Notes under the pieces: model-generated
What the model was told of the DNA's origin: nothing
Databases searched by the model: none
The model's input: the letters and a program-made list of their open reading frames with translations, nothing else
Shown: positions 49,252 to 58,698 of the stretch, one piece after another
Layout: the number at the start of each line of letters is the position of its first letter
Position numbering within the stretch: position 1 is the first letter of the stretch
NCBI RefSeq assembly: GCF_017833255.1
Contig: NZ_JAFIBU010000001.1
Location: 1,736,001-1,800,000, forward strand
Reading direction: 5' to 3'
From: Paenibacillus sp. PvR098
GTDB taxonomy: Bacteria > Bacillota > Bacilli > Paenibacillales > NBRC-103111
DNA length: 64,000 nucleotides
Position numbers and translations under genes: made by a program

Positions 49252-49828
49252 GGACCGTTTCCCCCTTGCTTCTTTCGGCTTCTCCAGCCGGTTTATCGTC
49301 ATACCGCCGTTTCAGCTTTTTGAGCGCTTGATACAGATGTGACTTCACTCCCGATAGCGTGAGATCGACTACATCCGCAATCTCCTGCAGCTTCAGCTCT
49401 TGAAAGAAACGAAGAATAATAATATCTCTCTGAATATCGGGAAGCTCATTTAACGTTTGAAGCAGCTCCTTGCGCGTTTCCTGTCTTTCGTAAATGTCCA
49501 CCACCGAGGCTTGAATATCCGCTTTGTCCGGAATTTCCTTGGAGAGCTGGACGTTCGCCCGATAGGATGAACTGCGCCAATAGTCGCGGCAAAGGTTATG
49601 GGCAACCTTGTACAGCCACGGACGAACGCGGTCGGGTATTGGCCCTTGTCGAAGCTGCCGTATCAACCGGATAAACGTCTCCTGGACGAAATCCTCCGCT
49701 TTTTGCGGGTTATGCAGCTTCCGGTCCAAATATCCGAGAAGCGGACCGTGATAGCGGTTCACGAACGCTTCAAATGCTACTTGATCCCCCCGAGACATGA
49801 GTCGAACCAAATCCTCGTCGGATACCAT
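49229..49828 (-). CDS. ECF RNA polymerase sigma factor
   Basis: 199-aa extracytoplasmic-function sigma factor. Region 2 (residues about 20-85) shows EAFVNRYHGPLLGYLDRK, EDFVQETFIRLIRQ and PWLYKVAHNLCRDYWR. Region 4 (about 125-180) contains NELPDIQRDIIILRFFQELKLQEIADVVDLTLSGVKSHLYQALKKLKRRY. ATG follows GGAGGAGG. It sits in the middle of an operon of ABC genes, as SigY does in B. subtilis (sigY-yxlCDEFG), so it probably drives that operon under an envelope or antibiotic stress. Confidence 0.92.
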   Translation of the reverse strand: MVSDEDLVRLMSRGDQVAFEAFVNRYHGPLLGYLDRKLHNPQKAEDFVQETFIRLIRQLRQGPIPDRVRPWLYKVAHNLCRDYWRSSSYRANVQLSKEIPDKADIQASVVDIYERQETRKELLQTLNELPDIQRDIIILRFFQELKLQEIADVVDLTLSGVKSHLYQALKKLKRRYDDKPAGEAERSKGETVHAQFKRS

Positions 49829-49862
49829 CGTTCTCCTCCTCCCATTTCATTTGTAACTATGC

Positions 49863-50561
49863 TTATTCCTGCTCCACCGTCGCGATCCATCGATCCCTTC
49901 GCTCCGACAGCCTCATGGCTGCCAATAAAAGAAGCAGCGCCGCCGCCAGATGAAGCATTCGATTGAAGGTGAAAGAGACGCCTTGCAGATGACCGGTAAA
50001 TAATACGGCACCTTGGAACAGGGACCCGTTAGACAGCATCTCCGCCATCCAAAGGCCGAAGCCCGCGGCCATACCGGCATAGAGCTTTTTTACCCCGATC
50101 ATCCAAAGCACGACAAAAGCGGACACCGATAATAAGACCGGAAAAGATTGCGCAGCCAGCTCAAACCAATGGATTTGCCCCTGCCTTGCGGTGTCGGTCC
50201 AATAGCTCCAAACCGTCCCTTGAATCGTACCGAATTTCCATACATAAGCCTGGAACACGCAAAAGTGAAGTACAACCATTGTTGCGATCGACAGCAGATA
50301 TTTACGCAAGACCGTTAACGATATAGATACTGGATAAGTTGCGTACATTTCCATAGAGCTGCCTCCCAGCTCCCGTTGAAAGAACAGAACGCAAATCATC
50401 GGAACGAGAGGGAGAAACACGGTCTCATTGTAAGCCGCAACGCTCCGCGGCATATCTGTGTCCGCCCAAACAATGGAGGCCAGCAGCATGATCCAATAGG
50501 CGGCAGGCATAACAGCCAGCAAAGAGCGTAAGCCTGAAATATCCTGTATAAGCTTGCTCAT
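49863..50561 (-). CDS. ABC-2-type permease-like membrane protein
   Basis: 232-aa protein with six hydrophobic helices, shaped like an ABC-2 exporter permease without a large extracellular domain (FFQRELGGSSMEMYATYPVS is a typical cytoplasmic coupling segment). ATG is fused to the stop of the preceding gene (ATGA at 50558-50561) and follows GGAGGAGG. It probably forms a transporter with the large permease encoded upstream and the ATPase at 52707-53579. Substrate unknown. Confidence 0.78.
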   Translation of the reverse strand: MSKLIQDISGLRSLLAVMPAAYWIMLLASIVWADTDMPRSVAAYNETVFLPLVPMICVLFFQRELGGSSMEMYATYPVSISLTVLRKYLLSIATMVVLHFCVFQAYVWKFGTIQGTVWSYWTDTARQGQIHWFELAAQSFPVLLSVSAFVVLWMIGVKKLYAGMAAGFGLWMAEMLSNGSLFQGAVLFTGHLQGVSFTFNRMLHLAAALLLLLAAMRLSERRDRWIATVEQE

Positions 50562-52714
50562 TCAGGCCCTCCTCCGTTCCATACACGAAGCCAATCCGCT
50601 TCTTTAATGATCGGGTAACGGTGCTCATACTGACCTTCAATCGTTAATCCATCTCTATAAAAAGCGTTCAGAACCCTTTTGACATGCTCCGCGTGTCCCT
50701 CATTAAGCTCCCGCTCGACCATCCTGCCTATAGAATCTTTCTTGTTCGGACTGCCTACCGTGAAGCGCGGCGAAAGAGTGGAGTGTTGGTTGTCTTGCTT
50801 GTTTTCATGGTAATATAGTTCATAAAAGGCGCGGCGAATTTCCGAAACGACGGAAAACTGAGGGTCGGATGGATCCGTGGAAAAGCCCAGCCCCATGGCT
50901 TGATCGGAAAATAAAGCGGCATGCACTGCATTGGCCAGCTGAAAGCCATCCAGATTATGGTGTTTGGATTCTCCGATGATCAAGCTGCTGCCCATTAGTT
51001 CTTTTATATTATCGTTTCGTGTGGAAACCTGCCGTATAGGAAAATAAAAAATTTGACTCAGGCCAGGAATTGGATGCTCGATCCAAGAGTCGTAATCATT
51101 CATGATTTCAGCGTATTTGGTCAGGAACACTTCGGCTTCACGCCGGTTGGAGGGCGCCGTAATTAACACGGTTTCCGTACCGGGAACGCGTATTTCCGTG
51201 AGATGTCCACCAAACAAGGTGACGCCTCGAGCTGTTTCCTGAAAGCTCATCTTTCCGGTTAAGCCGGATGGAATGCTTTGTATCGTGCCATACACCTTAC
51301 CCGCAAACCCGTTCAGCTCCAAATGAAATTCAGACTCTTCCTCCACTCCCAATTGATCGCTTAGCTCAAACACGTTTCGAGCCACCTCCCGGTAGCCTTC
51401 CCTCATATCTCCTGGAACCGGGTACCAAGCGGCTTGCTCGGCTAAGTAAACGCTGCTGCCTTCCACGAAGGATACGACCGTTTCTCTCCTTGTTTTCGAT
51501 TGACGCCAATCAAACAGAATGCCGTTATAACGGAAGGTAATCGTATGCCCTTTTCTTTGGTCGATTTGATCCGGCTGCAGAGCATCGATATGAACTTGGC
51601 CGCCCTTACGGGTCCAGTTCACTTCTTGACCATCCCATAAGACGGATTGCAATGTAAATCCGGGGTTCAGCGCAAATTCGATTCGATCCTTGTTCGGAAT
51701 CCCGTCTTGCTGGAGGCGAAGCTCGGCGGTAACCGAAAGCAGGTCGTCTTCATTCCGGTCGACTTGAATCGCATAACGTTCCACCTTCACTCGGTCGTGT
51801 TGTTCCTTGTCCGTCGTTTCGCCAGGATATTGTACCGCTAGCTTTTCCTTCACGCTCCACTCCTTATAACGGTCAGCCCAAAGCTGTCCATAAGGCCAGA
51901 GGAAACCTATACAAAGCAGGAATGTCAGTCCGCTCATCACAGCCCATCGGTTCTGCGTCCGGCTCGGCCTCTTCCTTTTCAACAGCCATGTGATCACAAC
52001 AAGCAGCAGGAGTGTAAACGAGAGCACAAACAGGCGGGACCATGCCGTTTCTGATCTAGAAATGTACGGTCCCCAAACCGGGTTTTCCCATATCGACTCT
52101 AATAGAAATTGATTCAGGTGGAACGTTTTGAGAAAGTATAAGTCAAGACGGGAAATGATAAACACATCCAGAAAAAACGTTCCAAACATCCAGGCGCAGA
52201 ACCCGATCATATAGCTGATTCGATTAGGTATCCATACGGCGAGCGCCATGGCCAACGCCAGTGTGACAGCGTAAGAGCACGTATACTGCATAGCGAAAAA
52301 CGACATCTCCATCCATACCGAAGCCGGCTCCATGCCAATTCGCAGTGCAAAGATCATGTAAACGACGCTCATGCAGACGGTAAAAAGGCTCAAATACATA
52401 AGGCCAACCACGTATTTCGCAAAAACGAGGGCCGTACTAGATAAAGGCAAACTTCCCGTCCATTCATAGGCGGAGCGCTTCAAATCCCGACGTACCATAA
52501 GCATCCCAAGCAGCATGGCGAGTCCTAGACTTAACGTATGCTGCAGCTTGTGAAAATCATAGGCATACACATAAATATCTTGAGATACGTCCGGCCGCGG
52601 CTCGGCCAGGACGATGACGAACCATAGCCCGTAAAGCAGCGGCAGCGGCCAAAGGAGACGGTTGCCAAATACCAGCTTCCCTTCAAGCCTGACCTGCATC
52701 AGCCATCTATACAT
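50558..52714 (-). CDS. ABC-2 permease fused to an M1-like domain without HExxH
   Basis: About 718 aa. Residues 1 to about 270 hold six or seven helices of ABC-2 exporter type (LLYGLWFVIVLAEPR, RRDLKRSAYEWTGSLPLSSTALVFAKY). The remaining about 450 residues form an extracytoplasmic domain like the N-terminal and central parts of family M1 aminopeptidases, as in other Bacillota ABC-2/M1 fusions. The zinc motif HExxH is absent: the expected region reads GESKHHNLDGFQLANAVHAA. The domain is therefore probably a substrate-binding or sensing part. Start ATG at 52714 overlaps the ATPase gene by eight bases. Confidence 0.75.
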   Translation of the reverse strand: MYRWLMQVRLEGKLVFGNRLLWPLPLLYGLWFVIVLAEPRPDVSQDIYVYAYDFHKLQHTLSLGLAMLLGMLMVRRDLKRSAYEWTGSLPLSSTALVFAKYVVGLMYLSLFTVCMSVVYMIFALRIGMEPASVWMEMSFFAMQYTCSYAVTLALAMALAVWIPNRISYMIGFCAWMFGTFFLDVFIISRLDLYFLKTFHLNQFLLESIWENPVWGPYISRSETAWSRLFVLSFTLLLLVVITWLLKRKRPSRTQNRWAVMSGLTFLLCIGFLWPYGQLWADRYKEWSVKEKLAVQYPGETTDKEQHDRVKVERYAIQVDRNEDDLLSVTAELRLQQDGIPNKDRIEFALNPGFTLQSVLWDGQEVNWTRKGGQVHIDALQPDQIDQRKGHTITFRYNGILFDWRQSKTRRETVVSFVEGSSVYLAEQAAWYPVPGDMREGYREVARNVFELSDQLGVEEESEFHLELNGFAGKVYGTIQSIPSGLTGKMSFQETARGVTLFGGHLTEIRVPGTETVLITAPSNRREAEVFLTKYAEIMNDYDSWIEHPIPGLSQIFYFPIRQVSTRNDNIKELMGSSLIIGESKHHNLDGFQLANAVHAALFSDQAMGLGFSTDPSDPQFSVVSEIRRAFYELYYHENKQDNQHSTLSPRFTVGSPNKKDSIGRMVERELNEGHAEHVKRVLNAFYRDGLTIEGQYEHRYPIIKEADWLRVWNGGGPE

Positions 52715-53579
52715 CAGATTCACCGCCAATCAATGCCAGGTATCCGTCCTCCAGCGTTGGAACAGCAGCCTTCGCGTTCTCAACCGGTTTCCTTGAAGAT
52801 AAAATCCGGCATTGGACATGTCCTGAACCCATCCGAATCGAGCTGATGATTCGGGTCGCGTCCAGCTGTGCATATTCCGACTCCGTCATCTCACAATCCC
52901 ATACCTTCCCTTCGGCCGATGCCATCAGCTCGTCGAGCGAGCCGGACATCATCACGTTACCGCGGTTCAAGACGGCAAGCCGGCGGCAGCTGTTTTGAAT
53001 GTCGGCCACGATATGGGTAGAGAGAATCACGATCCGGTCTCGGCTAAAACGCGACATCAGGTTCCGGAAGCGTACCCTCTCCTCGGGATCTAGCCCTGCG
53101 GTAGGCTCGTCAATGACAAGCACTTGCGGGTTCCCCATCAAGGCTTGAGCAATACCGAGCCGCTGCTTCATCCCGCCGGAGAAGGTTTTCACCTTCCTGT
53201 TGATTTTGTCCGACAAGTTTACCTCTCCCAGCAAACGCTCGATCTCCGCCGAACGCTCACGAGAATCGTTCATCCCTTTCATGACGCCTACGTAGTCCAG
53301 AAACTCGCCGGCTGTGAGCTGGGGATAGATTTGGAACGCTTGTGGCAGATACCCAATTCGCCTTCGGATTTCTTCTGGACGGCTGAGAGGGATTCCTCCG
53401 ATTGTCACTTCTCCTGAAGATGGCTTCTGCAGAGTGGTGAGAATGCGCATCAGGGTCGTTTTGCCCGCCCCGTTAGGCCCGAGCAGCCCAAACATGCCGC
53501 TGTCAATGGTCAAATTAACGTCATGCAGCGCCCATTCTCCCTTTTTGTATTGTTGATTTAGCTTTCGAATTTGTATCAT
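52707..53579 (-). CDS. ABC transporter ATP-binding protein (CcmA/BcrA-like)
   Basis: 290-aa ATPase, first gene of the operon. Walker A GPNGAGKTT (about residues 33-41), Q-loop YLPQAFQIYP, signature FSGGMKQRLG, Walker B VLVIDEPTAGLD and the switch STHIV are all intact. The C-terminal part ends just inside the permease gene. The frame is open to 53669, but the ATG at 53579 lies nine bases after AAAGG and is preferred over the ATG at 53588. It pairs with the two permeases that follow and may form a peptide-antibiotic detoxification pump. Confidence 0.88.
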   Translation of the reverse strand: MIQIRKLNQQYKKGEWALHDVNLTIDSGMFGLLGPNGAGKTTLMRILTTLQKPSSGEVTIGGIPLSRPEEIRRRIGYLPQAFQIYPQLTAGEFLDYVGVMKGMNDSRERSAEIERLLGEVNLSDKINRKVKTFSGGMKQRLGIAQALMGNPQVLVIDEPTAGLDPEERVRFRNLMSRFSRDRIVILSTHIVADIQNSCRRLAVLNRGNVMMSGSLDELMASAEGKVWDCEMTESEYAQLDATRIISSIRMGSGHVQCRILSSRKPVENAKAAVPTLEDGYLALIGGESDV

Positions 53580-53669
53580 TATGTTCATCCTTTGGTTGGT
53601 CATCTGATTTATGCCGGCACATCTATTTATGAAGACGTAAGCCTCGATCAAAAAGTCGGCTTGTGCCAA

Positions 53670-53690
53670 GGGAATTTTTCGGGAATTTTT
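53670..53690. repeat. Tandem 11-bp repeat in the operon promoter region
   Basis: GGGAATTTTT occurs twice, at 53670-53679 and 53681-53690, one helical turn apart, about 90-110 bp upstream of the ABC/sigma operon start. It could be a binding site for a regulator; the ECF -35/-10 elements of the operon could not be identified with confidence. Confidence 0.5.
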
Positions 53691-53757
53691 TTGGGCCTCT
53701 TCTCAAGTCAAAAAGCCTTTCAGATCCGATGATCCAAAAGACTTTTCCTCATCCCCA

Positions 53758-54977
53758 TTAGTAATTAGACTTGATCACTTGGTAAGCGACGATTGTATAA
53801 GTGTTCGAATCCAGCGCATACAATACCTCTACGTCACTTCCCGCGATGGTGATCTTAAGCTGTCCATTCACGGAATCCTGCACCTGAGTCACCTTTAAGT
53901 CATCTCCGATCATAGCGATAGACACATATCCGATTGGTATAGGTTCATAGCCTCCGTCCACTTTTCTATTCTGTACCGTAAACATTCGCTCGGCCATTAC
54001 GGGATGGTATACTTCCTGCAGCCTACTCACAACAAGCTGCTTATCGCGCTCACTTAACCATACTCCTTCAGGATACACCCCAGCCGTTTGCAGCGTCCAT
54101 CTTTCGATCTGCGTGAACTTCTCCCAAATCTGTTTATCCGATCCTTTCAAATCCTCTCCACTTACGCCAACGCCTGGACGGATCAGCTGAAAGCCTTCAA
54201 GCAATTGCCTGGAGCTTTCACGCAACGCAGAAGCACCTGCAGCCTCTTCCGCAGTCAAATCCGTCCCGCCGTTCTCCACAACATAGCCGTATATCCATCC
54301 GTTATGCTCCTTAAGCAGCACAGCTGAGCCTGCCTCTTGCCATTCCTTCTTCGTATGAGCAGAGGATCTTTCCGTTCGGGACGGGATGGAGACGCATAAT
54401 AAATGGAAAATTCACCAGGACCATCCATAATCTCAAGCGGCTTTCCAATCCAATTGTCCGGAAGCTGCACTTCAAAGCCATAAACCTTGCTTTCATAACG
54501 CCGCAAATCGTCAGATCGGGTAACCATATTGTAATCTACGCTATCCGACACGGATACACGCTTCATTGACATGCCGCTTCCCGTCTCCAGTTGTCCGTCC
54601 TTCCACAATCCCTCTGCGATCACCTCACCAAACAAAGATGTCAGCTTGCCTTTCCCTTCTGCCTGACCTCCTGAGAATGACCCGGAATACATGGCTCCAT
54701 TCGGATAAATCACGGTCTTCCTCTTAGAGTCTGTTTTCGCTTCAAATTCCGGTATCCATTTGATCCCGCTCCCAATATAGGAAAATCCTTCACCAGTTGT
54801 TTCTCCATATGCGAAGATACCCGAATATTCAAGCGTTCCATCCGCTCTGAACGACTTGCCCCATCCATGGATACGATCATGGTCAAAAATGCCGCTGTAC
54901 TGCAGATTTCCGTCTTTATCGAACAGCTTCCCTGTGCCATGGGCCAGCCCGTTTGCAAAATCCCCCTCATAAATCAA
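53758..54977 (-). pseudogene. MORN-repeat protein gene broken by frameshift
   Basis: The 5' open frame (54255-54977) encodes five or more MORN repeats (YEGDFANGLAHGTGKLF, YSGIFDHDRIHGWGK) and then a soluble region that ends in low-complexity, out-of-frame sequence (RRRNGKRQAQLCC). In the neighbouring frame the protein continues smoothly as AHTKKEWQEAGSAVLLKEHN into the second open frame (53758-54321). The shift is near 54355-54385. The 5' frame also opens abruptly at a TTG with no ribosome binding site, and a further coding-like stretch in another frame (DVSGANALRFYKLDSEIQP) runs to about 55060, so a second frameshift near 54970 is likely. A hairpin with T-rich tail (about 53711-53745) follows. 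Confidence 0.7.
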
Positions 54978-55100
54978 CCGTCCGGCGACAGTGTTTCTTG
55001 GCCACGGCTATAGGTTGTATTTCACTATCCAGCTTATAAAATCGCAAGGCGTTCGCACCGGACACATCTTCCTCTTTCTCGCGCTAAGCCCAAGAACGAT

Positions 55101-56171
55101 CTATTTGGGAAAACACAATTGAAAGCGGCTCCCTTTATCTCCGCTCTCCGCCCATACTTCGCCGCTATGCGCTTCCACAATTGTACGAACGATGGCCAGC
55201 CCGATTCCGCTGCCTCCCGTCTCTCGCCCGCGCGATTTATCAGCCCGGTAAAATCGCTCAAATATATAGGGGAGGTCGTCCGGGGAAATTCCGATGCCGT
55301 TATCCGCCACAAGAATTTCTATGTAATTAGCGTTTTCACGCAATTCTACCTTCACCCTGCCCGAAGACGGAGTAAATTTTAAAGCGTTGGATAACAGGTT
55401 TACAAATACCTGCTTCATACGATGCGCATCTGCCTTCATTCGAACACCGGCCGCCAGATCGGCCGCCAAATGCACTTTTTTCTCATGATAAGCAGCTTGC
55501 ATGACTTGAATGGATTCATTCAGCACTTCATCAATCCATACATCAGTGAAGGCCATTCCGAATTCCGGAGTTCCCAACTCATTGAGCTCCTGCAGGTCGT
55601 TCACCAAGCCTGCCAGCCGATCAATTTCTTCATAGCAAGATTCCAGACGCTCCGGCGTAGGCTCCCATATCCCGTCTTTTAGTGCAATCATGTGACTCTT
55701 TAGCGTAGTCAACGGTGTGCGCAGCTCATGAGCGATATTATCAGTCATGGAGACGCGGAGATTTTCCTGCTGCTGCAGTCTTTCTGCCAGATGATTGATG
55801 GCTTGACTCAACTGTCCAAGCTCATCCCTACTTTGACCCGCAATTCTGGCGGTAAATCGTCCTCGCGTCATCGCTTCGGCGGCATATTTCATTTCAATTA
55901 GCGGCGCCGATATTCTTCTTGCCACATACGTGCTGACCACCATCGCAAGGAGCAGCGCTCCAAGCAAGGTCCACAGGATGGACTCTACGATTGCCATTTC
56001 CAAATGAAGGCCCCAATCAGATGTCATCGCTGTATCCCCCGGCAGTTCATTCTGAACCATTTGAAAATGGTAATGGATTCCCGATACCAGCGTAGCGGTA
56101 GCGATCAGCAGGATGCATGCGGTCAAAGCAAACAAAATCAACGTCCAACGAACGGATAAACGATTCAGCAT
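55101..56171 (-). CDS. Sensor histidine kinase
   Basis: About 356-aa membrane kinase. Helix 1 (about residues 10-30), a short extracellular loop, helix 2 (about 60-82), HAMP (RRISAPLIEMKYAAEAMTRGRF), then HisKA with the phospho-acceptor in NIAHELRTPLTTL, and an HATPase domain with VFVNLLSNALKF, DNGIGI and GGSGIGLAIV. The small extracytoplasmic loop (about 25 residues) suggests sensing in the membrane or of antibiotics. ATG at 56180 overlaps the regulator stop but has no spacer to its GGGAGG; the ATG at 56171 is better placed. It ends where the broken MORN gene begins. Confidence 0.9.
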   Translation of the reverse strand: MLNRLSVRWTLILFALTACILLIATATLVSGIHYHFQMVQNELPGDTAMTSDWGLHLEMAIVESILWTLLGALLLAMVVSTYVARRISAPLIEMKYAAEAMTRGRFTARIAGQSRDELGQLSQAINHLAERLQQQENLRVSMTDNIAHELRTPLTTLKSHMIALKDGIWEPTPERLESCYEEIDRLAGLVNDLQELNELGTPEFGMAFTDVWIDEVLNESIQVMQAAYHEKKVHLAADLAAGVRMKADAHRMKQVFVNLLSNALKFTPSSGRVKVELRENANYIEILVADNGIGISPDDLPYIFERFYRADKSRGRETGGSGIGLAIVRTIVEAHSGEVWAESGDKGSRFQLCFPK

Positions 56172-56176
56172 CTCCT

Positions 56177-56863
56177 TCATCCTCCCTGGAAGCGATAGCC
56201 TTTACCGAACACGGTAACAAGGAAAAAGGGCTCTCTCGGATCGCGCTCTATTTTTTGCCGCAAGTTTTTGACATGCTGGTCAATGGTTCGCTCATCTCCT
56301 TCAAAATCGAAGCCGAGCACCTTCTCCACGAGCTCAGCGCGAGAAAATACACGCTGCGGATGTCTCGCCATCACTACAAGCAGCCTGAACTCATTCGGTG
56401 TGAGACTGACTTTCTCCCCGCTCACATAGACCTTTTGCCCAGGGATGTCCAGCACCAATCTGTCCTCTTGGAATGAAATACGGTCCGCAAGCAAAGTGTC
56501 ACCGCCGGATCGCCGAAGAATGGCACGCACTCTGGCTGTCAACTCGTTCGGATCGAACGGCTTGACCAAATAATCGTCCGCGCCTAACGACAATCCGTTG
56601 ATTTTGGAAGTTCCCGACGATTTGGCTGTGAGCATTAGGACAGGGATTGGGCTGAATCTGCGCACACGTCGGCACACCTCTTCTCCTGAAATATCGGGGA
56701 GCATTAAATCCAATATGATAAAATCAAGATTTCCTTTTTCCGCTAATTCCAGTGCCTCCGACCCCGAGCCAGCTTCTATCGTAAGATATCCCTCTTTACG
56801 CAAATAAGAAGCGACAACCTCACGAATTTTGGCCTCATCGTCTACGATCAGAATCGTCTTCAT
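56177..56863 (-). CDS. OmpR-family response regulator
   Basis: 228-aa regulator: receiver domain with the acidic pocket VDDEAK, phosphorylation site IILDLMLPD and signalling residues MLTAKS and DYLVKPF, followed by an OmpR/PhoB winged-helix DNA-binding domain (VSLTPNEFRLLVVMARHPQRVFSRAELVEKV to GYRF). Genes for regulator and kinase overlap and are co-expressed. The target genes may be the ABC/sigma operon downstream on the same strand, but only position suggests this. Start ATG at 56863 follows GAGGTGG. Confidence 0.92.
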   Translation of the reverse strand: MKTILIVDDEAKIREVVASYLRKEGYLTIEAGSGSEALELAEKGNLDFIILDLMLPDISGEEVCRRVRRFSPIPVLMLTAKSSGTSKINGLSLGADDYLVKPFDPNELTARVRAILRRSGGDTLLADRISFQEDRLVLDIPGQKVYVSGEKVSLTPNEFRLLVVMARHPQRVFSRAELVEKVLGFDFEGDERTIDQHVKNLRQKIERDPREPFFLVTVFGKGYRFQGG

Positions 56864-56928
56864 CCAAACCACCTCGTATAAACACACCGGGAAACGGCAG
56901 TTTTTGTCATGCGCCCACGCGTGGGAAG

Positions 56929-57315
56929 TTATTTTACAGAGCGAATTTGATCATTCGGCTTGGACTTTCCCTCCGCTGCATGCGCGGACAGAACGAAGCC
57001 TTCACCATCGTAACTATATATCATAAGCTCCTCATTTGCCGGGCCTCCTGATAAATGCCTTTTTATTACCTCTCTGCCCAGCTCAGGAGTGATTTCTTTG
57101 TACCATACGCCTTCGGGGTAAACTACAACGACGCACGCATTCTCGCACCGGCCGTTACACCGTGTTCTTGTCGTATGAATCTGAGCATCCGCCCCCTGCG
57201 CCGCGATTTCGTCTCTGATCGCTAGGGTCACCTCTTCCCCCCCTTTGCGCATACAGCTTCCTCCATTACAAATCAGCACATGGTGCCGGGTACCTGACAA
57301 ATTCCAAGTGGTCAT
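56929..57315 (-). CDS. (2Fe-2S) ferredoxin domain-containing protein
   Basis: 128-aa protein with a thioredoxin-like [2Fe-2S] ferredoxin fold. The four ligands are in CNGGSC (early) and the later RCNGRCENAC. The C-terminal part (EELMIYSYDGEGFVLS) is an extension. ATG at 57315 follows GGAGGG; the frame extends to 57336. It is the gene after CobW on this strand, 98 bp away, which suggests a link to metal or cofactor metabolism; partners unknown. Confidence 0.82.
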   Translation of the reverse strand: MTTWNLSGTRHHVLICNGGSCMRKGGEEVTLAIRDEIAAQGADAQIHTTRTRCNGRCENACVVVVYPEGVWYKEITPELGREVIKRHLSGGPANEELMIYSYDGEGFVLSAHAAEGKSKPNDQIRSVK

Positions 57316-57433
57316 CAACATCCCTCCCTTCTTCATTGTACGAAAAAAAACGGAGTCCCGCCAACGTTTGTCTTGTTGGGAGCACTCCTTACATGCTTTT
57401 TTACCTTGAACCCCGAAGAAGCGTCACTTTTAT

Positions 57434-58666
57434 TCATAACGGCTGCTGGTCAAATGCGGCTTCCAGCTGCTCTAAGGAAGCATTCGGGAGCTCATCCTTT
57501 AGCTTTGTCCAATCGGATTTCATTTCCTCTGGCGTCAGCAGGCAAGCATCGAGCTCAGAGCTGAAGCCCGTTTGATCCATGCCGATACCGATAAAGACCA
57601 TCCGGTTCAACCGGTCTCCATATTCGGCATCCCAATGCTCTAAAAGCTCCGGTTCATCGGCGAGTACAGCTAGGCGTTCCTCTTCTGGCAGTGAAGCGAC
57701 CCAATACCCTGCGGGTCCGAATTGGATGGATGGACCTGCCTGGCTTAAGCTTTGTGCAAGCTCGTTGCGGCTCGCAAGCCAAATCGTCCCCTTCGCGCGT
57801 ACGATCTCTTCGGGCCAATCGGCTAACCACTCTGTCAGCCTCACCGGATGAAACGGCCTGCGACGCTCATAAACGAATGAGGAAATGCCATATTCGTCCG
57901 TTTCCGGCGTATGATGCTCCTTCTCCATCTCCTGAATCCATCCCGCCGAGCTGCTGGCCTCATCAAAATCAAATAAACCCGTATTCAAAATGTCATGCGG
58001 GTCCACTTGACCATAATCCGTCCGGATCAGCTTGGCACGCGGCTGCAGCTTGCGCAGTACTCGTTCAAGTTCACTCAGCTCTTCGGGATCCACCATGCCG
58101 CATTTGTTCAAGATCAGCACATCGCAAAATTCGATTTGACTGATTAACAAGTCGACCACATCACGAGTATCGTCTTCCCCTACCGCCTGATGCCGGTCAA
58201 GAAGCGTTTCGCCGGAGGAGAAATCATGCCAAAACCGGTATGCATCGACCACCGTGACCATAGAGTCAAGCCGGCATATTTGCGACAAATCGATCCCATG
58301 CTCCTCATCTATGTAGGTGAATGTCTGCGCTACGGGGATGGGTTCACCCACCCCAGTAGATTCAATCAGGATATAATCAAACCGGCCATCCCGTGCGAGT
58401 CGCTCCACTTCCTTAAGTAAATCTTCACGCAGCGTACAGCAGATACAGCCATTCGACATTTCCACGAGCTTCTCTTCCGTACGCGAAAGACCGGCCCCGT
58501 CTTTAATAAGATCGGCATCCACGTTGACTTCACTCAGGTCATTCACGATGACCGCGACCTTCAACCCTTGGCGATTGTTCAGTACGTGATTCAGCATCGT
58601 AGTTTTACCGGCGCCCAAATATCCGCTGAGCACCGTGACCGGGATTTTATTTTCTATTTCAAACAT
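57434..58666 (-). CDS. CobW/COG0523 family GTPase, probable zinc metallochaperone
   Basis: 410-aa G3E GTPase. Walker A is [11 protein letters not shown], the metal motif is C74-x-C76-C77 (GCICC), Walker B/guanine motifs follow (LNKCGM, with NKCG). A C-terminal CobW domain ([13 protein letters not shown]) completes the protein. Such proteins (ZagA/YciC type) deliver zinc under zinc limitation. A Zur-box-like palindrome lies just upstream of the gene, supporting that role. ATG follows AAAGGAG. Confidence 0.9.
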   Translation of the reverse strand: MFEIENKIPVTVLSGYLGAGKTTMLNHVLNNRQGLKVAVIVNDLSEVNVDADLIKDGAGLSRTEEKLVEMSNGCICCTLREDLLKEVERLARDGRFDYILIESTGVGEPIPVAQTFTYIDEEHGIDLSQICRLDSMVTVVDAYRFWHDFSSGETLLDRHQAVGEDDTRDVVDLLISQIEFCDVLILNKCGMVDPEELSELERVLRKLQPRAKLIRTDYGQVDPHDILNTGLFDFDEASSSAGWIQEMEKEHHTPETDEYGISSFVYERRRPFHPVRLTEWLADWPEEIVRAKGTIWLASRNELAQSLSQAGPSIQFGPAGYWVASLPEEERLAVLADEPELLEHWDAEYGDRLNRMVFIGIGMDQTGFSSELDACLLTPEEMKSDWTKLKDELPNASLEQLEAAFDQQPL

Positions 58667-58687
58667 AAATAAGCTCCTTTATTATAT

Positions 58688-58698
58688 GTAATAATTAC
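58688..58698. promoter_or_regulatory. Zur-box-like palindrome upstream of the CobW gene
   Basis: GTAATAATTAC is a perfect 11-bp palindrome with the TAATNATTA core of the Bacillus Zur/Fur-family box, 22 bp before the start of the CobW gene on the minus strand. A second AT-rich partial match, TTACGATTAATTAAATCG, lies near 58753-58770. Zinc control is inferred. Confidence 0.6.

Noticed and set aside
53600-53660. ECF-type -10 element CGTC upstream of the ABC/sigma operon
   Set aside because: CGTC occurs at a suitable distance, but no convincing -35 (AAC-containing) element is found at 16-17 bases, so no promoter was annotated.
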